Assembly: GCA_947382415.1 (NCBI GenBank)
Contig: CANCYO010000010.1
Span: 1-64,000, forward strand
Source: an uncultured Lachnospiraceae bacterium
GTDB taxonomy: Bacteria; Bacillota; Clostridia; Lachnospirales; Lachnospiraceae
Reading direction: 5' to 3'
DNA: 64,000 nt
Of the stretch, positions 8,709-18,272 are shown piece by piece; the stretch's first letter is position 1, and every line of letters begins with the position of its first letter. The notes beneath the pieces are model-generated. The model was not told the DNA's origin. It was given only the letters and a program-made list of their open reading frames with translations, and ran no database searches. Both the position numbers and the translations under genes were made by a program.

Positions 8709-9356
8709 ATGAGAGAATTACATAATCGAAAACAAATAGCGGGTTTGATGCTCTGTCTGCTCATGTTCGCCGGCTGCGGCGTGGCGAAGATACCGGACAC
8801 CGTGACGGAGGCGAGCCTGATCATTGACAGGGAAGGCAGTATTACTTCCTACATTGCAGGGGTTTTTGACAGGGATTATTATGATCTGAATGACCTGAAA
8901 AAGATGGCGCAGGAGGAGGTTGCCGCTTACAACACGGCGAATCAGACCGGACAGAGCGCTCTTGTTGAGCTGAAGGGAGTTCAGGTTCCGGAGAGCGGGG
9001 GGCAGTCGGTGCTTGTGAGTTACAGCTATGACAGTGCGTCCACCTATCAGGATTACACCGGCAGCCGTTTTTTTTACGGGACTGTGGAGGAGGCCGAAAA
9101 GGCCGGTTATCATTTTGAGGAGCTCAATCAGATGCTCTATGATACCAGGGGAAAGAACAGTATTGTGTCCAAAGAGCTGAGCGCGGCCAATATGGCGAAA
9201 AAGCATGTGGTTCTGTTGACGGAAGTGACGAGAGTATACTGTCCTTATAAAGTGGCCTATATCAGCGAGAGCGCCGAGACGCTTGAGGACGGAAGTATAG
9301 GAACTGCGCGCGTGATGCCCGAGGAATATCCGGTTATCATTGTGCTTGATAAATAG
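8709..9356 (+). CDS. Exported lipoprotein of unknown function
   Basis: 215 residues. A hydrophobic leader ends in LLMFAGCG, a clear lipobox with Cys near residue 23. The mature part has a repeated SASTY/YGTVEEAEKAGYHFEE character but no domain I recognise. The start is set at ATG 8709, eight bases after GAGG; TTG 8703 is an alternative. It sits 14 nt before the glycyl-tRNA synthetase gene and is probably co-transcribed with it. Confidence 0.75.
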   Translation: MRELHNRKQIAGLMLCLLMFAGCGVAKIPDTVTEASLIIDREGSITSYIAGVFDRDYYDLNDLKKMAQEEVAAYNTANQTGQSALVELKGVQVPESGGQSVLVSYSYDSASTYQDYTGSRFFYGTVEEAEKAGYHFEELNQMLYDTRGKNSIVSKELSAANMAKKHVVLLTEVTRVYCPYKVAYISESAETLEDGSIGTARVMPEEYPVIIVLDK

Positions 9357-9370
9357 AGGAGGCGAAAGAG

Positions 9371-10759
9371 ATGGAGAAGACATTAGACAAGATCGTTGCG
9401 CTTGCAAAGGCGAGAGGGTTTGTATATCCCGGCTCGGAGATCTACGGAGGACTGGCCAATACCTGGGATTACGGCAATCTGGGTGTGGAGCTTAAGAATA
9501 ATGTAAAGAAGGCATGGTGGCAGAAATTTGTGCAGGAGAATCCCCACAATGTGGGTGTGGACTGCGCGATTCTGATGAATCCCCAGACATGGGTGGCCAG
9601 CGGCCATCTGGGCGGTTTCTCGGATCCTTTGATGGATTGTAAGGAATGTCATGAGCGTTTCCGGGCCGACAAACTCATCGAGGACTATTGTCTGGAGCAA
9701 CAGATTGCTCTGGACGGGAGCGTGGACGGCTGGAGTCAGGAACAGATGCGGGATTTTATTGAGGAAAAACAGATTCCCTGTCCCACCTGCGGCAAACATA
9801 ATTTTACGGATATCCGTCAGTTTAATCTGATGTTCAAGACCTTTCAGGGTGTGACTGAGGATGCCAAGAGCACGATTTACTTAAGACCCGAGACCGCACA
9901 GGGTATTTTTGTGAATTTTAAAAATGTGCAGAGAACCTCCAGAAAGAAGCTTCCCTTCGGCATCGGCCAGATCGGAAAATCTTTCAGAAATGAGATCAGC
10001 CCCGGCAACTTCACCTTTCGCACCAGAGAGTTTGAGCAGATGGAGCTGGAGTTCTTCTGTAAGCCCGGGACTGATATGGAGTGGTTTGGGTATTGGAGAG
10101 GTTTCTGCCGCGACTGGCTGTTGTCGCTGGGTATTAAAGAGGACGAGATCCGTCTGCGTGATCACTCTCCTGAGGAGCTTTGCTTTTACAGCAAGGGTAC
10201 TACGGATATTGAGTTTAAGTTTCCCTTTGACTGGGGAGAGCTGTGGGGAATTGCGGACAGAACCGATTATGATCTGACCCAGCATGCCAACACCTCCGGG
10301 GAGGATATGAGCTATTTTGACGATGAGACCAGCGAGAAGTACATTCCCTATGTGATCGAACCTTCTCTGGGGGCGGACCGCGTAGTGCTGGCGTTCCTCT
10401 GCTCCGCTTACGACGAGGAAGAGCTGGAGGGCGGTGATATGAGAACCGTGCTGCGTTTCCATCCGGCGCTGGCTCCCGTGAAGATCGGTGTGCTGCCTTT
10501 GTCCAAAAAGCTGAACGAGGGCGCAGAGAAGATCTTTATGGATTTATCAAAGAAGTATAACTGCGAGTTTGACGACAGAGGAAATATCGGCAAGAGATAC
10601 CGCCGTCAGGACGAGATCGGGACGCCTTTCTGTGTGACCTATGACTTTGATTCCGAGACGGACGGCTGTGTTACAGTGCGTTTCAGAGATTCCATGGAAC
10701 AGGAGAGAATTGCGATCACCGAGCTGGACGCATACTTTGCGGATAAATTTGTATTTTAA
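9371..10759 (+). CDS. glyS: Glycyl-tRNA synthetase, dimeric alpha2 type
   Basis: 462 residues, the normal size of the single-chain bacterial/eukaryotic type rather than the two-subunit type. Class II motif 2 (SFRNEISPGNFTFRTREFEQME) and motif 3 near the C-terminal third (EPSLGADRVVLAFL) are present; the C-terminal 100 residues form the anticodon-binding domain. A zinc-like pair of motifs (CKEC, CPTC) lies in the insertion at about residues 93-140. Charges tRNA-Gly in the cytosol. No T-box leader is present in the 14-nt upstream gap. Confidence 0.96.
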   Translation: MEKTLDKIVALAKARGFVYPGSEIYGGLANTWDYGNLGVELKNNVKKAWWQKFVQENPHNVGVDCAILMNPQTWVASGHLGGFSDPLMDCKECHERFRADKLIEDYCLEQQIALDGSVDGWSQEQMRDFIEEKQIPCPTCGKHNFTDIRQFNLMFKTFQGVTEDAKSTIYLRPETAQGIFVNFKNVQRTSRKKLPFGIGQIGKSFRNEISPGNFTFRTREFEQMELEFFCKPGTDMEWFGYWRGFCRDWLLSLGIKEDEIRLRDHSPEELCFYSKGTTDIEFKFPFDWGELWGIADRTDYDLTQHANTSGEDMSYFDDETSEKYIPYVIEPSLGADRVVLAFLCSAYDEEELEGGDMRTVLRFHPALAPVKIGVLPLSKKLNEGAEKIFMDLSKKYNCEFDDRGNIGKRYRRQDEIGTPFCVTYDFDSETDGCVTVRFRDSMEQERIAITELDAYFADKFVF

Positions 10760-10767
10760 GTAATGCC

Positions 10768-10800
10768 GGGGAGCAGAGAGTTCTTTCTGCTCTCCTTTCG
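10768..10800 (+). terminator. Weak hairpin after the glycyl-tRNA synthetase gene
   Basis: GAGCAGA and TCTGCTC can pair around an eight-base loop, with extra G-C/G-T pairs outside. The following sequence has only three T in a row, so termination is probably partial. Confidence 0.35.
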
Positions 10801-10823
10801 ACTAATCGTGAGAGGTTTTGTGT

Positions 10824-13800
10824 ATGGAGAGGACTGAATGCTTTCTCGTCCTGGGGATAGAGCCCACAAAGGATGAGCGAATGATCAAAAATGCATACAG
10901 GGATAAGCTGGCCGTCACCAATCCCGAGGACGACCCGGAGGGATTTAAGCGCCTGCGCACGGCCTACGAGGAGGCATGCGTCTACGCAAAGCGTTCCGGC
11001 GAGGAGGAAGGAGAACAGGCAGAACAGGATACCTCACCCTCCGGAGTCTGGGTGGATAAGGTGGCGGATATCTATGCAAATATCCGGTCCCGCCGGGATC
11101 TGGAGCGCTGGAAGGCTCTTTTTGACGATGATATCTTTATGGCGCTGGAGGAAGAGGAGAACTGTCGCTGGAAGCTGCTGCGTTACCTGATGGATCACTT
11201 CCGGCTGCCCAGCGCTGTCTGGAAGCTTTTGGATGAGAAGATGAATCTGACCGCAGATGCGGACAGACTCAGAGAGTCCTTTCCCGCAGATTTTATCAAT
11301 TTTGTGGTGAGCCGCTGTGAGCGGGGCGAGGATGTGGAGTTTGAGCTCTTTGAGGGGGCGGATGACGCGGATTATGACCTGTTCATCAGCTATTATGACA
11401 AGTGCTGGCAGGCCCTGCAGGAGGAGCGGCCGGAGGAGGCCGCAAAGCTTCTGGAGGAGGCTTCAGGACTTCATATTTATCATCCGGCTATGGAAATCTG
11501 CCGCGGGAATCTTCTCTATGCCCAGGATAAAAAGGATGAGGCGAAGGCTTTTATGAAGTCGCTTCTGGATAAATATCCGAAGAATTCCATGGTGTGCTAC
11601 AATACGGCAGAGCTGTTGTGGAAGCTGGAGGACCGGGACGGAGCCGCAGAGATCTATCTGGGACTCAAGGCGGAGAACGACAGGCATTATATGGCCAATG
11701 TGCGTCTCACCGAGTGGTATTATGACAGGGGAGAGTACACGGAGGCCAAAAAGTGCGCGGAGTCGGTGCTTTCCTCCGGAGCCGACGATTCCTTTATGGA
11801 GCTTCTGACCAAAGTCAACGCAAAGCTGGAGCGGGATATGGAGCGGCGTTTTCGGGAGGAGAAGGATTGGGAGTCCGGGCTGGAGCTTTGCTGGTGCTAT
11901 CTGCAGGACGGCAAGACCAGCAGAGGAATACGCCTTGCCACGGAGATTGAGAAGTCGGTTACCGCTGAGAAAGAGGCGGAGTATAACGGTCTTCTGGCCA
12001 AACTGTTTGTGGAGGAGGCCGAGTATGAGGACGCCGTTTATATGGCGGAAATCTGGGAGAAGCTGCTGCAGGAGAAGATCCTGTCTGATGAGGACGAGGA
12101 GGAAAAGGAGAAGGATCAGGACCGCATTCGGCAGGCCCATATGATCCGTATGCAGTGCTATAAGGCTCTTGGATTTAAGGAAAAAGAGTATTTTGAGAAA
12201 GCGATAGAAGAGATCGAGGCCGTTGAGACGGGAACGCCCAGAGACATCGGTCTCTGGCTGGAGAAGGCTCAGATTTACATGGAGATGGAGGAGTATGACA
12301 AGAGTCTGGCCCTCACATCCCGCATGATAGAGGAATACCATGTGTATGCGGCTGCGGCCACCGCTATGGAGGTCTACCGCAGGCAGTGGGAAGCCGGAGG
12401 CGTGGTGCAGAATGCCCGCATCTGTATTCAGAACTTCCCGGGGTATATCCGGGCGTATGAGCATCTGGGAAGAGTGTATCTGGATCTGGAGGAGATGGAT
12501 GCTCTGAAGGAGCTTCTGGCGGAGGCTGAGCAGAATAAAATCGAAAGCCCTTATCTTGAGGCGTATCGGTATCGGATGACAAAGAAGCCCCCTGAGGTGG
12601 AGGTCCTGAACAGACGGCTGGATGAATTCCAGAAAAAGTTTCAGGATAAGCTGGAGGAGGGGGAGATGCTCTATTATGAGACGGGACTGCCCGTGATCAC
12701 AGAGTATCTCTACTGGTATCCGGGGGCTTATATGCTGAGGAGAAGAGCATCTTTTCACAAGAGCGGCAGGCAGATGGAGAAGGCGCTGGAGGATTATGAG
12801 AAGGCGCTGGCCGACGAGCCGGCCAATCCTTACATCCACAACAGCATGAGTCATATTTATGTGCTTCAGGGGGATTATGAGCGCGCGCTGGTGAGCATTA
12901 AGAAAGCGATTCTCTACGGAGATCTGGAGTGGACGGCCGTGCTGTATTATCATATGGCCAGAATCTATATGATGCTGGGTGACAATGAACAGGCCCTCGC
13001 GTGGTTTCGCTATTATGACAAGACCGCGGGGAAGGACGGCGGACATCTGCGCAATATGGCGGAGTGTCTGGCCCGTCTGGGAAGGACTGAGGAGGCGGCT
13101 GAGAAAATCGCCGCGTTCTACCGCAAAGAGGACGGTACCTTCTATGACGGTTATTACCGCAGTCTGTTTAACGTCTATCACACCGCGCGGGACAGGGAAC
13201 AGATGCGCCGGGTGCTGGAGGAGTGGAATCAGAAACAGCAGAAGACCATATCTCCTTTTTCGGCGCTGATGCCCAAGAGCGTCCGCAGGAAGAAAGTGGA
13301 CGAGGAGGCCATAGATTACTGTGACCGGGCCGCATGGCAGGCTTTGCAGGAGGGAGACGGCAAAACGGCGCTGGCTCTTTTGGAAAAGCATATTCATCTG
13401 GGAGAACTGCGGGACGGCTCCGGTTCCAGGGAGGGATTGGAGGACATGGTATTTGCCGCGATCCTTTTTGGAGACGATAAGCTGGGAAAGAAGTATGCGG
13501 CGAAGCTGAAGCTCTGGATGAATAAGGCTTCCTTCCGGGCGGTGGACGAGGATTATGACCGTCCCAAGGCGAAGCTCACCAGAGAGTTTCTGGCCAATTA
13601 TTACACGGCCTCCGATGACAAACTGCAGGAGATACTGGACAGGGAGAGCGGCTGCACGATCTGCGGTTACTGTCTGATGCCGCTGTGTCAGGAACTGGAG
13701 GGTATGCGGATATTGCTTCTTATCAGGCAGGGCAGGAAAGAGGAGGCGCTGGAGCGCCTTGCACATAATCTGGAGGTACAGCCTTTTGATGAGTACATGC

Positions 13801-13841
13801 TGGCGATACAGGCCGTGATCGGATCGAATGAAAGGAATTAA
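10824..13841 (+). CDS. J-domain-like protein with long TPR array
   Basis: About 1005 residues, no membrane segment. Residues about 5-55 fold like a J domain (ECFLVLGIEPTKDERMIKNA, then FKRLRTAYEEA), but the HPD tripeptide that triggers Hsp70 ATPase is replaced by a TNPEDDPEGF loop. Much of the rest reads as tetratricopeptide-type helical repeats; the clearest are at about residues 640-740, for example ALEDYEKALADEPANPYIHN. A cysteine pair (CTICGYC) lies near the C-terminus. The next gene encodes an Hsp70, 19 nt downstream, so the two probably work together as co-chaperone and chaperone. ATG 10824 is chosen because AGAGG lies eight bases upstream. Confidence 0.8.
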   Translation: MERTECFLVLGIEPTKDERMIKNAYRDKLAVTNPEDDPEGFKRLRTAYEEACVYAKRSGEEEGEQAEQDTSPSGVWVDKVADIYANIRSRRDLERWKALFDDDIFMALEEEENCRWKLLRYLMDHFRLPSAVWKLLDEKMNLTADADRLRESFPADFINFVVSRCERGEDVEFELFEGADDADYDLFISYYDKCWQALQEERPEEAAKLLEEASGLHIYHPAMEICRGNLLYAQDKKDEAKAFMKSLLDKYPKNSMVCYNTAELLWKLEDRDGAAEIYLGLKAENDRHYMANVRLTEWYYDRGEYTEAKKCAESVLSSGADDSFMELLTKVNAKLERDMERRFREEKDWESGLELCWCYLQDGKTSRGIRLATEIEKSVTAEKEAEYNGLLAKLFVEEAEYEDAVYMAEIWEKLLQEKILSDEDEEEKEKDQDRIRQAHMIRMQCYKALGFKEKEYFEKAIEEIEAVETGTPRDIGLWLEKAQIYMEMEEYDKSLALTSRMIEEYHVYAAAATAMEVYRRQWEAGGVVQNARICIQNFPGYIRAYEHLGRVYLDLEEMDALKELLAEAEQNKIESPYLEAYRYRMTKKPPEVEVLNRRLDEFQKKFQDKLEEGEMLYYETGLPVITEYLYWYPGAYMLRRRASFHKSGRQMEKALEDYEKALADEPANPYIHNSMSHIYVLQGDYERALVSIKKAILYGDLEWTAVLYYHMARIYMMLGDNEQALAWFRYYDKTAGKDGGHLRNMAECLARLGRTEEAAEKIAAFYRKEDGTFYDGYYRSLFNVYHTARDREQMRRVLEEWNQKQQKTISPFSALMPKSVRRKKVDEEAIDYCDRAAWQALQEGDGKTALALLEKHIHLGELRDGSGSREGLEDMVFAAILFGDDKLGKKYAAKLKLWMNKASFRAVDEDYDRPKAKLTREFLANYYTASDDKLQEILDRESGCTICGYCLMPLCQELEGMRILLLIRQGRKEEALERLAHNLEVQPFDEYMLAIQAVIGSNERN

Positions 13842-13860
13842 TTAACGCAGGAGTATGAGC

Positions 13861-15546
13861 ATGATAGTAGGAATAGATTTGGGTACTACCAACAGTCTGG
13901 TGGCGTATTTTACGGAGGAGGGTCCCAAGATCATCCCCAACAGACTGGGGAAAAATCTGACGCCCTCCGTGGTGAGCGTGGATGAGGAGGGCAATGTATA
14001 TGTGGGCGAGACGGCCAGAGAGCGCATGAGCCTCTATCCGTCCTCAGTGGCACAGACTTTTAAGCGCAGCATGGGAACGGAGCGCACCTACAATCTCAGC
14101 GGTCATTTATTCAAACCCGAGGAACTCTCCAGCATGGTGCTGCGCGCGCTGAAGGAGGATGCGGAGGTCTATCTGGGGGAGGAGGTGACCGAGGCGGTCA
14201 TCAGTGTGCCCGCATATTTTGACGACAAGCGCAGAAAGGCCACCAAGCGCGCCGGAGAGCTGGCGGGCTTAAAGGTGGAGCGCATGATCTCGGAGCCCAC
14301 GGCCGCCGCGGTGGCTTACGGCTTATATGACAGGAATCAGGACACCCGCTTTCTGGTATTTGATCTGGGAGGGGGAACCTTCGATGTGTCCGTGCTGGAG
14401 CTGTATCACAATATTCTCGAGGTGCGCGCCGTAGCCGGGGACAATTACCTTGGGGGCGAGGATTTCACCCAGGAGATGGCAAAGCTGTTTTTGCAGAAGA
14501 CCAAGCTGCAGGTATCGGCGCTCTCGGAGAAGGAGCAGGTGCGTCTGCTGAAAGCGGCGGAGAAGGCGAAGCGCGCCATAAACGACGAGTCCTCAGTCAG
14601 CATGAGCTTCCTGTACAAAGAAGAACTCAAAGAGGCGGTGATCACAGCAAAAGAATACGAGGAGGCCTGTGAGGAGCTTCTCATGAAGATCAGGGAGCCG
14701 GTGAAAAAGAGTCTGGCGGATGCAGGTCTAAAGCTTTCCGATATTGATGAGGTGCTGTTGATCGGCGGCGCAACCAGGCTTTCTATTGTGAGGGATTTCC
14801 TGATCCGTCTGTTCCGCAAGTTTCCCGACACGAAGCTCAATCCGGATGAGACGGTGGCGCTGGGTGCCGCTGTGCAGGCTGCCATGAAGGAGAGACGTGA
14901 GGAGGTCAAGGAGGTCATTTTGACCGATGTGTGTTCCTTTACGCTGGGAACCGAAGTGGTGGTGGAGTATGACGAGGGCAAGTTTGAGGACGGGAGATTC
15001 TGTCCCATCATCGAGCGCAATACGGTGATCCCGGCCAGCCACACCGAGCGGCTCTACACGGCCCGGGATAATCAGACCTCCGTGCGGGTGCGGGTGTTGC
15101 AGGGGGAGAGCCGCTTTGCCAGAAACAATCTGTATCTGGGTGAGCTGGAGATCGAGGTGCCCAAAGGACCCAAGGGCAGCGAATCCGTGGATGTGACTTA
15201 CACTTACGATATCAACTCCCTTCTGGAGGTGGAGGTCCGGGTGGTCTCCACGGGGATCACCAAGAAGATGATCATCAAGGGACAGGATAATCAGATGACG
15301 GAGGAGGAGATCAAAAAGCGCATGGAGGAGCTGGCGTATCTGAAGATCCAGCCCAGAGATTTTGAGGAAAACCGTCTGGTGCTGCTTCGGGCGGAGCGTA
15401 TGTATGAGGAGGCTCTGGGGGAGCGCAGGCAGCGGCTTGACCGCTATATCACGGCCTTTGAGGCGGCTCTGAAGAGAGGCGACCATGACGAGATCCGGGA
15501 GACCAGAGAGGAATTGAATGACGTCCTGGAGGATGAGGACGATTAG
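13861..15546 (+). CDS. Hsp70-family chaperone, short form
   Basis: 561 residues. The ATPase domain is intact: GIDLGTTNS at the start, DLGGGTFDVS near residue 170, and GGATRLSIV near residue 305. The substrate-binding beta region follows (residues 360-470), but the helical lid is short, and no disordered EEVD-like or Gly-rich tail is seen; DnaK is normally 600-640 residues. ATG 13861 fits the AGGAG site better than 13855. It follows the J-like/TPR gene and precedes alaS by 12 nt. This is probably a second, specialised Hsp70 rather than the housekeeping DnaK, which usually sits with grpE and dnaJ. Confidence 0.88.
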   Translation: MIVGIDLGTTNSLVAYFTEEGPKIIPNRLGKNLTPSVVSVDEEGNVYVGETARERMSLYPSSVAQTFKRSMGTERTYNLSGHLFKPEELSSMVLRALKEDAEVYLGEEVTEAVISVPAYFDDKRRKATKRAGELAGLKVERMISEPTAAAVAYGLYDRNQDTRFLVFDLGGGTFDVSVLELYHNILEVRAVAGDNYLGGEDFTQEMAKLFLQKTKLQVSALSEKEQVRLLKAAEKAKRAINDESSVSMSFLYKEELKEAVITAKEYEEACEELLMKIREPVKKSLADAGLKLSDIDEVLLIGGATRLSIVRDFLIRLFRKFPDTKLNPDETVALGAAVQAAMKERREEVKEVILTDVCSFTLGTEVVVEYDEGKFEDGRFCPIIERNTVIPASHTERLYTARDNQTSVRVRVLQGESRFARNNLYLGELEIEVPKGPKGSESVDVTYTYDINSLLEVEVRVVSTGITKKMIIKGQDNQMTEEEIKKRMEELAYLKIQPRDFEENRLVLLRAERMYEEALGERRQRLDRYITAFEAALKRGDHDEIRETREELNDVLEDEDD

Positions 15547-15558
15547 GAGGATAAAGCA

Positions 15559-18234
15559 ATGCAGAAACGTGGCGTAAATGAACTGAGAAGAATGTATCTG
15601 GACTTTTTTGAGAGCAAGGAGCACTTGAAGATGAAGAGCTTTTCGCTGGTGCCGCACAATGACAACAGTCTGCTGATCATCAACTCCGGCATGGCTCCCT
15701 TAAAGCCTTATTTTACAGGGCAGGAGATTCCGCCCCGCCGCCGTGTGACCACCTGTCAGAAATGTGTGCGCACCGGAGATATCGAGAATGTGGGCAAGAC
15801 CGCAAGACATCTGACCCTCTTTGAGATGCTGGGCAACTTTTCCTTCGGAGACTATTTCAAGCACGAAGCGATCCGCTGGAGCTGGGAATTCCTGACCGAG
15901 CATGTGGGCATGGAGCCGGAGCGGCTTTATCCTTCCATTTATTGCGAGGACGACGAGGCCTTTGATATCTGGACGAAGGAGATTGGTGTTCCCGCAGAGA
16001 AAATCACCCGTTTTTACCGGGATGAGAACGGTGCATGCGATAATTTCTGGGAACATGGCGCAGGCCCCTGCGGTCCCTGTTCCGAGATCTATTATGACAG
16101 AGGCGAGAAATACGGCTGCGGAAAGCCCGACTGTAAGGTGGGCTGCGACTGCGACCGCTTTATGGAAGTGTGGAACAATGTGTTCACACAGTTTGAGAGC
16201 GACGGAAAGGGCCATTACACGGAACTTGTCCAGAAGAATATCGACACCGGAATGGGGCTTGAGAGACTGGCGGTGGTGGTGCAGGATGTGGACTCCGTGT
16301 TCGACATCGACACCATGAAAGCCATCCGGGACCGCATCTGCGAGATTGCCGGAGTGACTTATCAGGAGGATGAGACCGCGGACGATTCTGCCCGTCAGAC
16401 AAATGTCTCTGTGCGGCTTATTACGGATCATATCCGTTCCTCCACTTTCATGATCAGCGACGGCATCATGCCATCCAACGAGGGCAGGGGATATGTGCTG
16501 CGCCGTCTGATCCGCCGGGCGGCAAGACATGGAAGGCTTCTGGGCATTCAGGGGAAATTTCTGGCCGAGCTGAGCCGCACCGTCATCGACGAGTGTAAGG
16601 ACGGATATCCTGAACTGGAAGAAAAGAAGGAGTTTATCCTGACAGTGCTCACTCAGGAGGAAAATAAATTTGACAGAACCATCGACCAGGGCTTAAGCAT
16701 TCTGGCGCAGATGGAGGAAGAGATGGCACAAAACGGCGTGAAGGAGCTTTCCGGCGAGAATGCGTTTAAACTTTACGACACCTATGGCTTTCCCATGGAT
16801 CTGACGGAGGAAATCCTGGGGGAGAAGGGCTTTACCATCGATCAGGCGGGATTTGCCCTGTGCATGGAGAAGCAGAAGACCAAGGCCAGAAAGGCCAGAA
16901 AGACTACTAATTACATGGGCGCGGACGTCACAGTGTACGAGTCTATAGACCCTGCCATCACCACGGCGTTTGTGGGTTATGACAGGCTGCAGCACAATTC
17001 AAAGGTGACGGTGCTCACCACGGAGACAGAGCTGGTGGAGGCTCTCACAGACGGGCAGGTGGGAACCGTCATCGTGGAGGAGACGCCCTTTTATGCCACC
17101 ATGGGCGGCCAGAATGCCGACACAGGCGTGATCACCACTGCGGACGGCAGCTTTGAGGTGAAAGATACCGTAAAGCTTCTGGGCGGTAAGGTAGGACATA
17201 TCGGCGTGGTGACAAAGGGTATGATCAAAGTGGGAGATACGGCCACGCTCACCGTGAATGAGACACAGCGCGCAGACACCTGCAGAAACCATTCGGCCAC
17301 GCACCTTCTGCAGAAGGCGCTCAGGGAGGTTCTGGGCAGCCATGTAGAGCAGAACGGTTCCTATGTGGACGGAGAGAGGCTGCGCTTTGACTTCAGCCAT
17401 TTTCAGGCCATGACGGCGGAGGAGCTGGAGCGGGTAGAGCGGCTTGTGAATGAGAAGATTGCGGAGGCCATCCCTGTGGTCACGGATGTGATGAATATCG
17501 AGGACGCCAAAAAGACGGGGGCTATGCAGCTTTTTGGCGAGAAATACGGCGATACCGTGCGCGTGGTACGCATGGGCGATTTTTCCGTGGAGTTCTGCGG
17601 CGGTACGCATGTGAGTAACACGGCGTCCATAACCGCTTTCAAGATTCTCTCCGAGAACGGTGTGGCGGCAGGCGTGAGACGTATTGAGGCCCTGACCGGA
17701 AACGGTGTGTTTGCCTATTACCGCGGTCTGGAGCAGACGCTGGAGAATGTCGCAAAAGTGCTTAAGACCACCCCGGGGGCCATCGTGGAGAAATGCGAAC
17801 ATCTCATGGCAGATATGAAGGCGCTTGCTTCTGAGAACGAGTCCTTAAAGAGCAAGGCTGCCAGGGACGCTCTGGGTGATGTGATGGATCAGGTGACAGA
17901 GGTGAAGGGCGTGAAGCTCCTTGCCGCAAGTGTGAACGGCGTAGACATGAATGGTCTGAGAGAGCTGGGAGATCAGCTCAAGGAGAAACTGGGAGAGGGC
18001 GTTGTGGTGCTCCTGTCCGAGCAGGAGGGCAGGGTGAATCTGGTTGCCATGGCCACGGACGGCGCGGTGAAGGCCGGAGCCCACGCAGGAAATCTCATCA
18101 AGGGAATTGCCGCACTGGTAGGCGGAGGCGGAGGCGGACGCCCCAATATGGCGCAGGCAGGCGGCAAGAACCCCGCGGGAATCGGACAGGCTGTGGCCGA
18201 GACTGCCAGAGTGCTTGAGGGACAGCTGCAGTAA
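15559..18234 (+). CDS. alaS: Alanyl-tRNA synthetase
   Basis: 891 residues, full length. The class II catalytic domain is at the N-terminus, then the editing domain with its zinc ligands HSATH (near residue 577) and CGGTH (near residue 680), and a C-terminal C-Ala domain ending with a Gly-rich stretch (GGGGGGRPNMAQAGG). It charges tRNA-Ala and clears Ser- and Gly-tRNA-Ala. AGGAGG precedes the ATG. Confidence 0.98.
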   Translation: MQKRGVNELRRMYLDFFESKEHLKMKSFSLVPHNDNSLLIINSGMAPLKPYFTGQEIPPRRRVTTCQKCVRTGDIENVGKTARHLTLFEMLGNFSFGDYFKHEAIRWSWEFLTEHVGMEPERLYPSIYCEDDEAFDIWTKEIGVPAEKITRFYRDENGACDNFWEHGAGPCGPCSEIYYDRGEKYGCGKPDCKVGCDCDRFMEVWNNVFTQFESDGKGHYTELVQKNIDTGMGLERLAVVVQDVDSVFDIDTMKAIRDRICEIAGVTYQEDETADDSARQTNVSVRLITDHIRSSTFMISDGIMPSNEGRGYVLRRLIRRAARHGRLLGIQGKFLAELSRTVIDECKDGYPELEEKKEFILTVLTQEENKFDRTIDQGLSILAQMEEEMAQNGVKELSGENAFKLYDTYGFPMDLTEEILGEKGFTIDQAGFALCMEKQKTKARKARKTTNYMGADVTVYESIDPAITTAFVGYDRLQHNSKVTVLTTETELVEALTDGQVGTVIVEETPFYATMGGQNADTGVITTADGSFEVKDTVKLLGGKVGHIGVVTKGMIKVGDTATLTVNETQRADTCRNHSATHLLQKALREVLGSHVEQNGSYVDGERLRFDFSHFQAMTAEELERVERLVNEKIAEAIPVVTDVMNIEDAKKTGAMQLFGEKYGDTVRVVRMGDFSVEFCGGTHVSNTASITAFKILSENGVAAGVRRIEALTGNGVFAYYRGLEQTLENVAKVLKTTPGAIVEKCEHLMADMKALASENESLKSKAARDALGDVMDQVTEVKGVKLLAASVNGVDMNGLRELGDQLKEKLGEGVVVLLSEQEGRVNLVAMATDGAVKAGAHAGNLIKGIAALVGGGGGGRPNMAQAGGKNPAGIGQAVAETARVLEGQLQ

Positions 18235-18272
18235 TTACGATTTGAAACCGGAAGACAGTATGGAGGAGTCGC

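Noticed and set aside
9357..9370. T-box riboswitch before the glycyl-tRNA synthetase gene (also considered before alaS)
   Set aside because: Only 14 and 12 nt of intergenic space exist; there is no room for a T-box.
11463..13766. A 767-codon open frame on the minus strand
   Set aside because: It is the mirror of the J-like/TPR gene. Its His/Leu/Gln-rich sequence has no domain, and the plus-strand gene has clear repeats and ribosome site.
14728..15657. A 309-codon minus-strand frame across the Hsp70 and alaS boundary
   Set aside because: It runs antisense to two well-supported genes and has no start signal or domain.
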